This document shows, in pieces, positions 25,132-32,881 of a stretch of 64,000 nucleotides of DNA. Made by a program: the position numbers and the translations under genes. Origin of the DNA: Epilithonimonas hungarica (GTDB taxonomy: Bacteria; Bacteroidota; Bacteroidia; Flavobacteriales; Weeksellaceae); the NCBI RefSeq assembly GCF_900102265.1, contig NZ_FNBH01000001.1, positions 620,001 to 684,000 on the forward strand, given 5' to 3'. The notes below the pieces were generated by a model. The model did not search any database. It saw only the letters and a list, made by a program, of their open reading frames with translations, and was not told where the DNA came from. Positions within the stretch are counted from its first letter, which is position 1. Each line of letters opens with the position of its first letter.

Positions 25132-25163
25132 CAAAAATAGATACTTTATGCTTTTTTAGCAAA
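25132..25163 (-). promoter_or_regulatory. Promoter of the variant tRNA-Glu
   Basis: Minus strand: TTTG (25160-25163), a 20-nt gap and TATTTTTG (25132-25139), an exact match ending 19 nt before the tRNA 5' end. Confidence 0.75.
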
Positions 25164-25172
25164 TGATTTTGT

Positions 25173-26456
25173 CTATTTCAATTTTTTCTCGATTACTGTA
25201 TTGGTGATTCCCTTGCTCTCCAATTCTTTTTGAGCGTTGACTGCTTCTTCCAATGTTCTATATTTTCCGCTGGTATAGTAGAAGATTCCGTTTTCTTTGT
25301 TTCTTACCATATCAGGAAGGGTTTTCATTATCGTGGATCTGGAATCCAACTTGTCTTTTCCGGCATAGACCTCTAAAGTATAATAACCCATTCCCAAAGC
25401 CTGGTTTGGAACAAAACTGATTGCCATAGAGTTACGGAATCCTGCATCTTTAGCCGTTTTCAGATTGGTATCTCTTACAGAGGCATAGTTTGTAGTTCCA
25501 TAATAATACTTGTAGAATCCATTTTCTTTGATAGGCAGGATGTATTTCAGACCTTTCAGGGCAGGATCCTCGTTGGTGTATTTATTGGGTGTGCTCATCA
25601 GTAATATTCTGAAATCATTTTTCAGAGGCTGTTCTACTGGTTTTTCAGGTTCAGGTTCTTTCACGTTTCGGTCAACCAGTTTTTTATAACTTACTATGGC
25701 ATTATAAATACTTTCCGCAATAGCTTGCTGACCTTCTTCTGTTGAGATGTAATGGGCATCATCATAATTATTGACGAAACCAGTTTCTATTAGGATCGAT
25801 GGCATCGCATTCATTCGGAGAACGTGTAAGTTTTCCTGTTTTACACCACGTGACATTCTCTTGTCTTTTTTTACGAAATTCTCTTCTACCAACCCACCAA
25901 TAATAAGGCTGGCTTCCAGATATTTGCTTTGCTGGATTTTAAGGGCGATCAGTGATTCTGGGGAATTTGGGTTGTAAGACGCAAAGTTTTCTTTGTCCTT
26001 TTCATCTAGGAAGATCACGTCATTTTCTGCTTTGGCAACATCTAGATTGGCCTTGTTCTGGTTAGGTCCTTGTACGAAGGTCTCGGTTCCTTGCGCTGTT
26101 GCACTTCTGCTGGGAGAGGAATTGACATGGACCGAGATGAAAAGGTCTGCTTTACTCCTGTTTGCAAGAGTGGTCCTGCTGGTCAAAGATGGGTATTCAT
26201 CTATTTTTCTAGTGTAGATTATTTTATAGTCCTTGTTCTTTTCAAGCATTCTTCCTAATTTGAGAACAATACCCAGGGTAACATTTTTTTCCTGTACAGA
26301 ACCTATGTCGGGATAGTTTCTATTTGCACCAATGTCGCTACCACCGTGTCCTGCATCTAAAACAACTGTAAATTTTTTTTGAGAATAATAGTGACTTAAA
26401 CCGATAAAAAATGTTAACAGAAAGAAAATTTTATTATAAAATTTGAAGCTGGTCAT
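25173..26456 (-). CDS. N-acetylmuramoyl-L-alanine amidase with SPOR-like C-terminus
   Basis: A periplasmic, zinc-dependent amidase that cuts the bond between MurNAc and the stem peptide, needed for cell separation. The 427-residue protein has a signal peptide (to about residue 26). The Amidase_3 domain (about 29-250) contains VVLDAGHGGSDIGA, QEKNVTLGI, SVHVNSS and the catalytic Glu in SILIETGFVNN. A proline/glutamate linker (KEPEPEKPVEQP) and a C-terminal SPOR-like region (about 285-427) follow; this region would bind denuded septal peptidoglycan. It is divergent from lptD with only 42 nt between the starts. Confidence 0.92.
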   Translation of the reverse strand: MTSFKFYNKIFFLLTFFIGLSHYYSQKKFTVVLDAGHGGSDIGANRNYPDIGSVQEKNVTLGIVLKLGRMLEKNKDYKIIYTRKIDEYPSLTSRTTLANRSKADLFISVHVNSSPSRSATAQGTETFVQGPNQNKANLDVAKAENDVIFLDEKDKENFASYNPNSPESLIALKIQQSKYLEASLIIGGLVEENFVKKDKRMSRGVKQENLHVLRMNAMPSILIETGFVNNYDDAHYISTEEGQQAIAESIYNAIVSYKKLVDRNVKEPEPEKPVEQPLKNDFRILLMSTPNKYTNEDPALKGLKYILPIKENGFYKYYYGTTNYASVRDTNLKTAKDAGFRNSMAISFVPNQALGMGYYTLEVYAGKDKLDSRSTIMKTLPDMVRNKENGIFYYTSGKYRTLEEAVNAQKELESKGITNTVIEKKLK

Positions 26457-26476
26457 TTTAATCTTTAAAATTTAAT

Positions 26477-26484
26477 TAATTTTG
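26477..26484 (+). promoter_or_regulatory. -7 box of lptD
   Basis: TAATTTTG matches TAnnTTTG and lies 14 nt before the ATG at 26499. Confidence 0.55.
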
Positions 26485-26498
26485 AACCCAATTTCAGA

Positions 26499-29120
26499 AT
26501 GACTGCATTGGCTCGAAGTATTTTCAAAAGTATATTACTAATTTTAAATATCCTAATTTTTAACAATATTTTATCACAAACTGTGCCTAAAAATATTGAT
26601 GAAAAAAACGATGTTCGAGATTCTATAAGTATAAACAAAGACTCTTTAAACCTAAAAAAAGATACAATTCTTCCTAAAGAACAATTGGAAGATGTTGTAA
26701 AAATGAAGGCTGAATATAAAAACAGCTCTTCCATCACCAACAAGCAGACCACACTCCATAAAAATGCCCAGATCATCTATCAGGATATGCAGATAGATGC
26801 GGATTATATCAGATTCGAATGGGAAACCGGGAAGATCTATGCTAGAGGAGAGCAAGATGAGAAAGGAAAGATCATAAAGCCGGCGATCGCTACCCAGGCT
26901 GGAAAAAAATATGAGTATAACGAGGTCATTTATAATACCAAAACCAAACAGGCGATAGCTTTCAATGCAAGAACAGAAGAAAATGAAGGCGTGATTGTAG
27001 CGCAGAAGACCAAAAAATATAATGATTCGGTCTATGTGATGAGCCATGCTATGATGACCACGGATGAGTATTACATAAAAAAGAAGGATTCTTTACCGGA
27101 TTATCATATCTCTGCGGCTTATATAAAGCTGCTGAAAGGTAAAAACAATTCACAAGTGGTTACCGGCCCCTTTCAGTTTTTCATAGAGCAGGTTCCAACG
27201 CCTCTGATTCTTCCATTTGCAATTCTTCCATTTTCGGATAAAAGATCGGCAGGTATTCTGATCCCGAGTTTTGGGGAGCGTCAGGATGTTGGGTTTTTTC
27301 TGAATGGTCTGGGGTATTATCAACCGATCGGAGACCACTTTGATTTGAAAATTCTTTCAGACCTCTATACTAAAGGAAGCTGGAATTTGAAGCCGGAACT
27401 TAATTATCTTAAAAAATACCGTTACTCGGGGAATTTTGCAGCGGATTATGGTTATACGGTCCGTGGGATAAAAGGTCTGGATGATTATTCCAAAACAAAG
27501 ACCTTCCGAATAGCGTGGAGGCACTCTCAGGATTCAAAAGCCAATCCTTACTTTACCTTCAATGCCAGTGTGGATATTGTCAGCAGTAAGTTCTATAACA
27601 ATACTGTCAACAATAACTATATCTTCAATGGAAATGTACTGAATACGACCCAGACATCCAGAGTGAATGTCACTAAAAGATTTTTGGATTTTCCTATAAC
27701 GATCAGTGCGAGTGCAACCTATAACCAAAATTTTGCAACAGGTAATACAGATATCCGCTTGCCGGATATGACAATTGCCGTCAACCAGTTTTATCTCTTC
27801 AAACCGAAAACCGGTGTTAGAACAGGATTATTGGAAAACATCAATGTCAATACAGGTTTTGCGCTTAGTAATTATGTGACCACAACGGAGGGTGCGCTAT
27901 TCAAAAGACAAATGTGGCAGGACTTGAAAACCGGGGCCAAAAACAATATTTCACTCTCTACTAATACTACTGTTGCTAAATATTTCACTTTTACCTTGTC
28001 AGCCAATGCAGATAATGTTTTGACAACAAAAACATTGGAAAAAAGCTATAATCCACTGACTAATCTTGTGGAGGATAACTACAAAAGCAATGTTGCAGGC
28101 TATACCACATTCTCCACAAGTGCAAGTTTGCAGACGGTCTTATATGGACAGAAGAACTTCAGCAAGAATTCTCCTATCGTTGCTATCCGTCATATGATAA
28201 CGCCAAGCCTTAGTTTTAGCTATTCTCCTGATTTTGGCGATAGAAGCTGGGGATATTTCAGGAATTATTCTAATGCCAGAGGAGAGATGACGCCTTACTC
28301 TATTTTTGAAGGAGGGATCTATGGGGCACCCTCCTCGGGACTTCAGCAGACCATGGGTTTCAATATCTCGAATAATCTGGAGATGAAAGTAAGGTCTAAG
28401 ACCGATTCTACCGGTGTGAAAAAAGTAAAGATCTTTGAAAATCTTAATGTTTCCGGAGGTTATAACTTTGCCGCCGAAAAATACAAATGGTCGGTATTCA
28501 GCGTCAATGCGCAATCTTCTTTCTTCAATAATAAACTGAATGTCAACACGAGCCTTACTTTGGAGCCTTATAAAATTATTTTTGAGGAAGGAAGTAGTAT
28601 TGGAACAAGAACGGATCAGTTTGGACACTTTAGCCTTCAGGGGATCAATGTTCAATTGTCCTATCCCATGAGCGAGGCTATATTTGGAAAGAAAGAAGAA
28701 CTCTCCAAAAAATATAAAAAGAAAGGCGAGATCCGGAACGAGAACTACTTCTTCGATGATGACAATTATGCCCATTATCAGCCAACCTGGAGCTTGAATG
28801 TGAATGCCAACTATGCCTATACAAGAGGCTTGTCCAGGGAAGGTACCACAACGGCAACTGTAGGTCTGGACGGAAGTATAAAGCTGACACCCTATTGGAA
28901 CATCAACGGAAGTACGAGTTACGATGTCGAAAGAAAAGAGCTGGCAATGACAAGGATAGGATTTGCCAGGGACCAGCGTAGTTTTACGATCACGTTCAAC
29001 TGGGTTCCTTTTGGACAGTACAAAGTCTACGATTTCTTTATCGGGATCAAAGCCAATATCCTGAAAGATGCAGTGAAATACAAAGAGAGAAGTTTCACAC
29101 AGCCTAACAGCACTTTCTAG
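26499..29120 (+). CDS. lptD: Putative LPS-assembly protein LptD
   Basis: An outer-membrane protein that would insert lipopolysaccharide into the outer leaflet. The 873-residue protein has a signal sequence (to about 30; ILNILIFNNILSQ). An OstA/LptA-like beta-jellyroll follows (about 75-200: YQDMQIDADYIRFEW, GKIYARGEQDEKG). The C-terminal beta-barrel (about 230-873) is full of alternating aromatic strands (SGNFAADYGYTVRG, TPSLSFSYSPDFGDRSWGYF). The length fits the Bacteroidetes version. It lacks the cysteine pattern of the proteobacterial protein. It is followed by ridA with a separate promoter. Confidence 0.88.
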   Translation: MTALARSIFKSILLILNILIFNNILSQTVPKNIDEKNDVRDSISINKDSLNLKKDTILPKEQLEDVVKMKAEYKNSSSITNKQTTLHKNAQIIYQDMQIDADYIRFEWETGKIYARGEQDEKGKIIKPAIATQAGKKYEYNEVIYNTKTKQAIAFNARTEENEGVIVAQKTKKYNDSVYVMSHAMMTTDEYYIKKKDSLPDYHISAAYIKLLKGKNNSQVVTGPFQFFIEQVPTPLILPFAILPFSDKRSAGILIPSFGERQDVGFFLNGLGYYQPIGDHFDLKILSDLYTKGSWNLKPELNYLKKYRYSGNFAADYGYTVRGIKGLDDYSKTKTFRIAWRHSQDSKANPYFTFNASVDIVSSKFYNNTVNNNYIFNGNVLNTTQTSRVNVTKRFLDFPITISASATYNQNFATGNTDIRLPDMTIAVNQFYLFKPKTGVRTGLLENINVNTGFALSNYVTTTEGALFKRQMWQDLKTGAKNNISLSTNTTVAKYFTFTLSANADNVLTTKTLEKSYNPLTNLVEDNYKSNVAGYTTFSTSASLQTVLYGQKNFSKNSPIVAIRHMITPSLSFSYSPDFGDRSWGYFRNYSNARGEMTPYSIFEGGIYGAPSSGLQQTMGFNISNNLEMKVRSKTDSTGVKKVKIFENLNVSGGYNFAAEKYKWSVFSVNAQSSFFNNKLNVNTSLTLEPYKIIFEEGSSIGTRTDQFGHFSLQGINVQLSYPMSEAIFGKKEELSKKYKKKGEIRNENYFFDDDNYAHYQPTWSLNVNANYAYTRGLSREGTTTATVGLDGSIKLTPYWNINGSTSYDVERKELAMTRIGFARDQRSFTITFNWVPFGQYKVYDFFIGIKANILKDAVKYKERSFTQPNSTF

Positions 29121-29139
29121 GATTTAAGGAAAATTTGTA

Positions 29140-29147
29140 TAGTTTTG
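29140..29147 (+). promoter_or_regulatory. -7 box of ridA
   Basis: TAGTTTTG matches TAnnTTTG; it lies 20 nt before the ATG at 29167. Confidence 0.5.
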
Positions 29148-29166
29148 TAAAAATTAATTTTTGAAA

Positions 29167-29547
29167 ATGAAGAAGATCATTCATACATCAGAGGCTCCGG
29201 CGGCGATTGGACCTTATTCTCAGGCCACTTTGGTCAATGGAACATTGTATATATCTGGCCAGATCCCTGTGGACCCGGAAAGTGGCAAACTGGTAGAAGG
29301 GATAGAAAAAGAGACCCACCAGGTCATGAAAAATCTGAAGGCGATTTTAAAGGCCGCCGATATGGATTTTGATAATGCTTTGAAAGCTTCTATCTTTCTT
29401 AAGAATATGGATGACTTTGCGGTTGTGAATGAGGTCTATGCTTCTTATTTCAATAATGATCAATATCCCGCCAGAGAGACTGTCCAGGTTTCCTGCCTTC
29501 CAAAAAATGTAGATGTGGAGATCTCTATGATTGCGTTCAAGGATTAA
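29167..29547 (+). CDS. ridA: RidA family enamine/imine deaminase
   Basis: Hydrolyses reactive 2-aminoacrylate-type enamines and imines to keto acids and ammonia, protecting PLP enzymes. From the ATG at 29167 it has 126 residues (MKKIIHTSEAPAAIGPYSQA), the usual length; a TTG two codons upstream is less likely. Family landmarks: AIGPYSQA near residue 15, LYISGQIPVDPESG, the catalytic Arg in YPARETVQVSCLPKN (about 105) and the Glu in VEISMIAF. It is cytoplasmic, trimeric in the family. The next gene starts 4 nt later and is co-transcribed. Confidence 0.95.
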   Translation: MKKIIHTSEAPAAIGPYSQATLVNGTLYISGQIPVDPESGKLVEGIEKETHQVMKNLKAILKAADMDFDNALKASIFLKNMDDFAVVNEVYASYFNNDQYPARETVQVSCLPKNVDVEISMIAFKD

Positions 29548-29550
29548 AAA

Positions 29551-30015
29551 ATGAATTTTTTTAGGAATACATTTGGTGTTTTGGCCGGCTTGGTCGTTGC
29601 TGCTCTCATTATCACATTAGGGATAAAGATAGATTCCTCATGGGTGACCTATAAGCAATTTGCACCTTTTGACCATTGGGAGACGTTGTTGCGGTCGGTT
29701 CAGAAAAAAGATTCCTTTTTTGTGGCACTTTTGTTCTTTGGAGGGCTGGGCGTTACTTTTGGTGGTGTGGTTACGGCCATGATCGTGAAGTATGCCAAGG
29801 TGGCGTATGCTATTCTGATCGGTTTCATCATGTTGTTCATTGCGATGCTGGATATTATCATTTATCCATATCATCCGGTCTTTTACAAGATATCGATATT
29901 CCTGATATTCTTTCCTTTCTCCTGGATCGGTGGTAAAATAACAGAGATCATCTATAAAAGAAGAGAAAAACGGAAAAAGCAATTACTCGCTAAAAATAAA
30001 AAACCACAAGCTTAG
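29551..30015 (+). CDS. Membrane protein of unknown function
   Basis: A 154-residue protein with four predicted transmembrane segments (about residues 8-25, 53-75, 79-102 and 108-130) and a strongly basic tail (YKRREKRKKQLLAKNKK). No enzymatic motif is present. It starts 4 nt after ridA stops. The terminator hairpin begins inside its last codons. Confidence 0.65.
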   Translation: MNFFRNTFGVLAGLVVAALIITLGIKIDSSWVTYKQFAPFDHWETLLRSVQKKDSFFVALLFFGGLGVTFGGVVTAMIVKYAKVAYAILIGFIMLFIAMLDIIIYPYHPVFYKISIFLIFFPFSWIGGKITEIIYKRREKRKKQLLAKNKKPQA

Positions 30016-30027
30016 ACTTGTGGTTTT
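29998..30027 (+). terminator. Terminator of ridA and the membrane-protein gene
   Basis: AAAACCACAAG / CTTGTGGTTTT is a perfect 11-bp stem that includes the final codons and stop of the gene. Confidence 0.85.
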
Positions 30028-30040
30028 ACTTTTAGTAGAA

Positions 30041-30121
30041 CCCGCAGACATAGATGCAGTCATAAAAAACACAAATGGCATGATTACTCACTTAACCAAA
30101 CAAAACTGCACGATCTGCGGG
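30041..30121. repeat. Long-range stem between convergent genes
   Basis: CCCGCAGA (30041-30048) pairs with TCTGCGGG (30114-30121), and TGCAGT (30055-30060) pairs with ACTGCA (30105-30110). This forms a two-part stem around a 44-nt loop. It lies outside the upstream terminator and ends 5 nt before the HU-like stop codon. Its role is unknown; a structured 3' UTR or an integration remnant are options. Confidence 0.5.
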
Positions 30122-30126
30122 ATTTT

Positions 30127-30510
30127 CTAAGCTTTTTTCTGGAAAGTTGCCAGCTTCAGGGCATCTTTGATCATCTTGCCCGGGCGGAAGACCGCTTTCA
30201 CGCTCTTGATGCTGGCTGCGGTAACATTCTTTTCCTTATCTTCTCCTGTGCTGGAACCACCGGCCTGTAACGTGAAGTATTCTCCTACATAGACGATCTT
30301 GCCATCTGCAACATCTTCCGCGATCTTGGAGAACGTACTTTCTAATACTGCAAGGATATCTGCCTTGGAAACAGTGGACATTGTACCGGCGTGCCTTGCC
30401 AGATCGTTAAGCGTTGTCTTGCCATCTCCTACGATATTGGCATAATACTTTGCTGGTGCGTCTAAATCCCTTGGGTTTTTACGTGGGACTACGTTGAATT
30501 TAATTGACAT
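30127..30510 (-). CDS. HU-like DNA-binding protein (HU-HIG type)
   Basis: A 127-residue histone-like protein. The N-terminal part (MSIKFNVVPRKNPRDL) is typical of the Bacteroidetes HU-HIG group. The HU core spans about residues 28-115 with GTMSTVSKADILAVLE, DGKIVYVGEYFTLQAGG and VFRPGKMIKDAL. It is more divergent than housekeeping HU and may belong to the accessory island starting here. It could bend DNA at the inverted-repeat cluster directly upstream (30609-30720), which is inference. The stop codon is close to the long stem at 30041-30121. Confidence 0.85.
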   Translation of the reverse strand: MSIKFNVVPRKNPRDLDAPAKYYANIVGDGKTTLNDLARHAGTMSTVSKADILAVLESTFSKIAEDVADGKIVYVGEYFTLQAGGSSTGEDKEKNVTAASIKSVKAVFRPGKMIKDALKLATFQKKA

Positions 30511-30608
30511 CTTTTTCGTGTTTTTGTTAAAAATTAAAACTTATATAATAGAATAAAAGTATAAAATTTCATCATAACAAAAAGCGAATATCGTTGATCA
30601 TTTCAATC

Positions 30609-30720
30609 TGTAGATAAAAATCTACAAATCAATTTAAAATCTTCAAGTTGTTTTGGCAAAAACAACTTGACCTTTTCAATAAAACAACTTGACCTTTTTA
30701 GTAAAACATCAAGTTGTTTT
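30609..30720. repeat. Cluster of inverted and direct 12-bp repeats
   Basis: A 12-bp unit AAAACAACTTGA occurs four times: inverted at 30643-30654, forward at 30659-30670 and 30681-30692, inverted at 30709-30720. The two forward copies both continue with CCTTTT. A separate palindrome TGTAGAT-aaaa-ATCTACA lies at 30609-30626. The cluster sits between the XRE gene end and the HU-like gene start. Confidence 0.75.
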
Positions 30721-30780
30721 TAACCACCTCTGCGGATGTCCTGTCCATAGGGGTTGCAGAAGGGTATTTTTTTGTCTTTG

Positions 30781-31155
30781 TTACTTCTTTAGAAGACCTT
30801 CTATAAGCTTGTTCTGGGACTCTATAAGTTTAGCGATCTGCTCCTGATTTCTCAGGATACTCTCCATAAGTTCAGGTGATTGCATATTTATTACTGGACG
30901 ATATTGATTTATTGCGGAACTAGAATCGCTGAATTGGTTATCAGAAAATATAATATTATTGGAATCACTTAGTAGGTCATTCATATCCACATCCAACTCT
31001 TTTGCCATTTTGCTCAGCAATATGGAATTGGGGATGCTCTTGTCGGACTCTATGTTGGAAATGGTACCCTGTGTCACATCCAGCCTGATTGCCAGATCGT
31101 CCTGAGACCAATTTTTGGCCTCGCGGTACCGTCTTACTTTTGTGCCTAAACTCAT
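30781..31155 (-). CDS. XRE-family helix-turn-helix regulator
   Basis: A 124-residue DNA-binding protein. The N-terminal HTH (about residues 5-60: KVRRYREAKNWSQDDLAIRL, then VTQGTISNIESDKSIPN) is the Cro/C1 fold. The rest (about 60-124) has no known domain and ends with a helical stretch (ILRNQEQIAKLIESQNKLIE) that could mediate dimerisation. A perfect 13-bp inverted repeat (31160-31192) starts 5 nt upstream of its ATG, a natural autoregulatory site. It is divergent from the toxin-like lipoprotein gene and is likely to control both. Confidence 0.88.
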   Translation of the reverse strand: MSLGTKVRRYREAKNWSQDDLAIRLDVTQGTISNIESDKSIPNSILLSKMAKELDVDMNDLLSDSNNIIFSDNQFSDSSSAINQYRPVINMQSPELMESILRNQEQIAKLIESQNKLIEGLLKK

Positions 31156-31159
31156 TTTA

Positions 31160-31192
31160 TTAATATTTTAATCAAAAATATTAAAATATTAA
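31160..31192. promoter_or_regulatory. Perfect 13-bp inverted repeat, likely XRE operator
   Basis: The arms TTAATATTTTAAT (31160-31172) and ATTAAAATATTAA (31180-31192) are exact inverted copies with a 7-nt spacer, between the divergent starts at 31155 and 31268. Given the AT-rich background some symmetry could arise by chance, but 13 of 13 is strong. Confidence 0.65.
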
Positions 31193-31267
31193 TGATATCC
31201 CCTTGATTTTTTTTTCATTTTTGTTTTGAGATTTTTTTATATTTATAATCTAAAAACACAAACAACG

Positions 31268-32869
31268 ATGAAAAAAAACTACCTGTTATGGTTTGCCATC
31301 CTGGCATTCCTGATCGTTGGCTGTAGGAATGACAATTTCAACGCCAACGAAACTCACAACAACCAGCAAGCTTTAAAATTTCGGGTTGTCCCGAAGTCTG
31401 AGATCCCACAGATCATGAATGCCCTGCAGGCAAAGACCAATGATTTCAAAGTTCCTCTGGGTAGCCATTTTTCTACGATGGGGAAAACAGAAACTGTATT
31501 TGGGGAGATCAATACCAACTACATTATTGAAACCACAAACGGGACTGATGAGGTATATTACACATTCTCAGTGAGTCCTTATGCAGAATCTGCTTCTGAA
31601 ACTTATAATCTGGAAGTGAAAACAGATAACACGGATGCTTCTGATGCTAAAGTAGTTGTTTATGAGCCGACAGCAGAATGGCTACTGAATGGTAATAATG
31701 ATTATCTGACGTTTTCAGGAAACAGGAAAACCTATTCCCTGGATGGGACTCTGGAAAGCACTGTAACCTATCTTGCAGGAATGCCAAATTGTGAACCTCC
31801 GACACCATGCCCAGACTGCCCTATAAATGGTGGGGGCACTGGAGGTAATGGTGGAGGAACAGGTGGCGGAAATGGAGGAGGAAATAATGATGGCGGAGGC
31901 ACTCCAGGAGGAGGATGGACAGGCAATGGATCAGGAACTGATACAGGGACCAATCCACCAACCAACCCGCCCACAAATCCACCAACGAATCCGCCTACCA
32001 ACCCGCCAACGAACCCGCCAACGAACCCACCAACGAACCCACCGACAAATCCACCAACTGATCCCCCGACAGGTCCTCCTGGTGGTGGGGGTGAGATCCC
32101 GAATTGTCATAACGAGTGTTATGAAGATGAAGAGGGCGGGCAAATTTGTGATTGGGTTTGCGAAACTACAGCAGGTGCAAAACTGATAAAGAACTGTCCT
32201 AAAAATGGTTCAGAAGGCGGTGGTGGCGGTGTTGTGATCTATGATGAGACTAAAACGCCTTGCGCAAGAAACAAAGCATTATTACAGAATGCAAACGTAC
32301 AAGCGTCTATAACGCAATTGAAGAACACTGCCGTAAATGGATCTGGAGAAGTGGGCTTCAAAAGCAAGAAAGACGGAACTCCTTCTGCTATAATTACTGG
32401 TGGTGCTCATAGTGTAAATTTTGGGGACAAGACAGGTTATGCAGGAGGGTATCATAATCATACCAAAACAGGAATCCCGATGCATTCGCCACCGGATATA
32501 GACCAATTGTTAGGTTTTGCAAGAGCGCAAGGAAATTATGGCGATCCTACGCTTGCTTTTGTCGGAATGGTAGCGCCAAATGGAATGCATTATATCATAC
32601 GTTTTACAGGAACTTATCAGGATGCTTTAACAACTTTTTCACAGGATGAAATAGATATTTTTGAAAAAAATTACCAAACTAGATATAGAATATATAAACC
32701 TTCAACTGGGGATATGAATAACGACACAATTGAAATTTTTTTTTTCAAAGCCCTTAAAGATATGGGACTAGATAAAAAAATCGTTTTACAAAGAGTAGAA
32801 AATGATGGGACAATAAAAACAATAATAAAAAATAATGATGGAACAATAATGGCTGTTCCTTGTTCTTAA
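31268..32869 (+). CDS. Toxin-like lipoprotein with TNPP-repeat stalk and JAMM-like tip
   Basis: A 533-residue surface lipoprotein. It begins MKKNYLLWFAILAFLIVGC, with lipobox IVGC (Cys19); I prefer the ATG at 31268 because the in-frame ATG at 31226 would put 14 extra residues before the signal. Domains: N-terminal beta-rich part (about 20-180), glycine-rich linker (about 187-225), 11 four-residue TNPP-type repeats (228-271) and a Cys-rich joint (CHNECYEDEEGG). The C-terminal domain (about 320-465) has SGEVGF and YHNHTKTGIPMHSPPDID. The latter resembles the JAB/JAMM zinc motif H-x-H-x7-S-xx-D but with eight residues in the spacer. A polymorphic-toxin-like architecture is inferred; activity is unknown. 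Confidence 0.75.
   Translation: MKKNYLLWFAILAFLIVGCRNDNFNANETHNNQQALKFRVVPKSEIPQIMNALQAKTNDFKVPLGSHFSTMGKTETVFGEINTNYIIETTNGTDEVYYTFSVSPYAESASETYNLEVKTDNTDASDAKVVVYEPTAEWLLNGNNDYLTFSGNRKTYSLDGTLESTVTYLAGMPNCEPPTPCPDCPINGGGTGGNGGGTGGGNGGGNNDGGGTPGGGWTGNGSGTDTGTNPPTNPPTNPPTNPPTNPPTNPPTNPPTNPPTNPPTDPPTGPPGGGGEIPNCHNECYEDEEGGQICDWVCETTAGAKLIKNCPKNGSEGGGGGVVIYDETKTPCARNKALLQNANVQASITQLKNTAVNGSGEVGFKSKKDGTPSAIITGGAHSVNFGDKTGYAGGYHNHTKTGIPMHSPPDIDQLLGFARAQGNYGDPTLAFVGMVAPNGMHYIIRFTGTYQDALTTFSQDEIDIFEKNYQTRYRIYKPSTGDMNNDTIEIFFFKALKDMGLDKKIVLQRVENDGTIKTIIKNNDGTIMAVPCS
31949..32080 (+). repeat. In-frame 12-bp tandem repeat coding TNPP units
   Basis: Eleven units of 12 nt code for nine TNPP, one TDPP and one TGPP. 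Third codon positions vary between units, so the protein repeat is maintained. It forms a stiff proline-rich stalk. Confidence 0.95.
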
Positions 32870-32881
32870 ATAATAAAAAAC

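Noticed and set aside
28140-28775. A 211-codon open frame antisense to lptD
   Set aside because: It lies wholly inside the beta-barrel coding region and has no signal, domain or promoter of its own.
29161-29166. TTG start two codons upstream of ridA
   Set aside because: The ATG at 29167 gives the usual RidA length and N-terminus; nothing favours TTG.
30643-30720. Repeat cluster considered as a CRISPR or plasmid origin
   Set aside because: Only four 12-bp units with alternating orientation and no replication gene nearby; it is reported as a regulatory or structural cluster only.
31949-32080. Tandem repeat considered as a CRISPR array
   Set aside because: Units are 12 nt without spacers, in frame, and keep the TNPP peptide; no cas genes are present.
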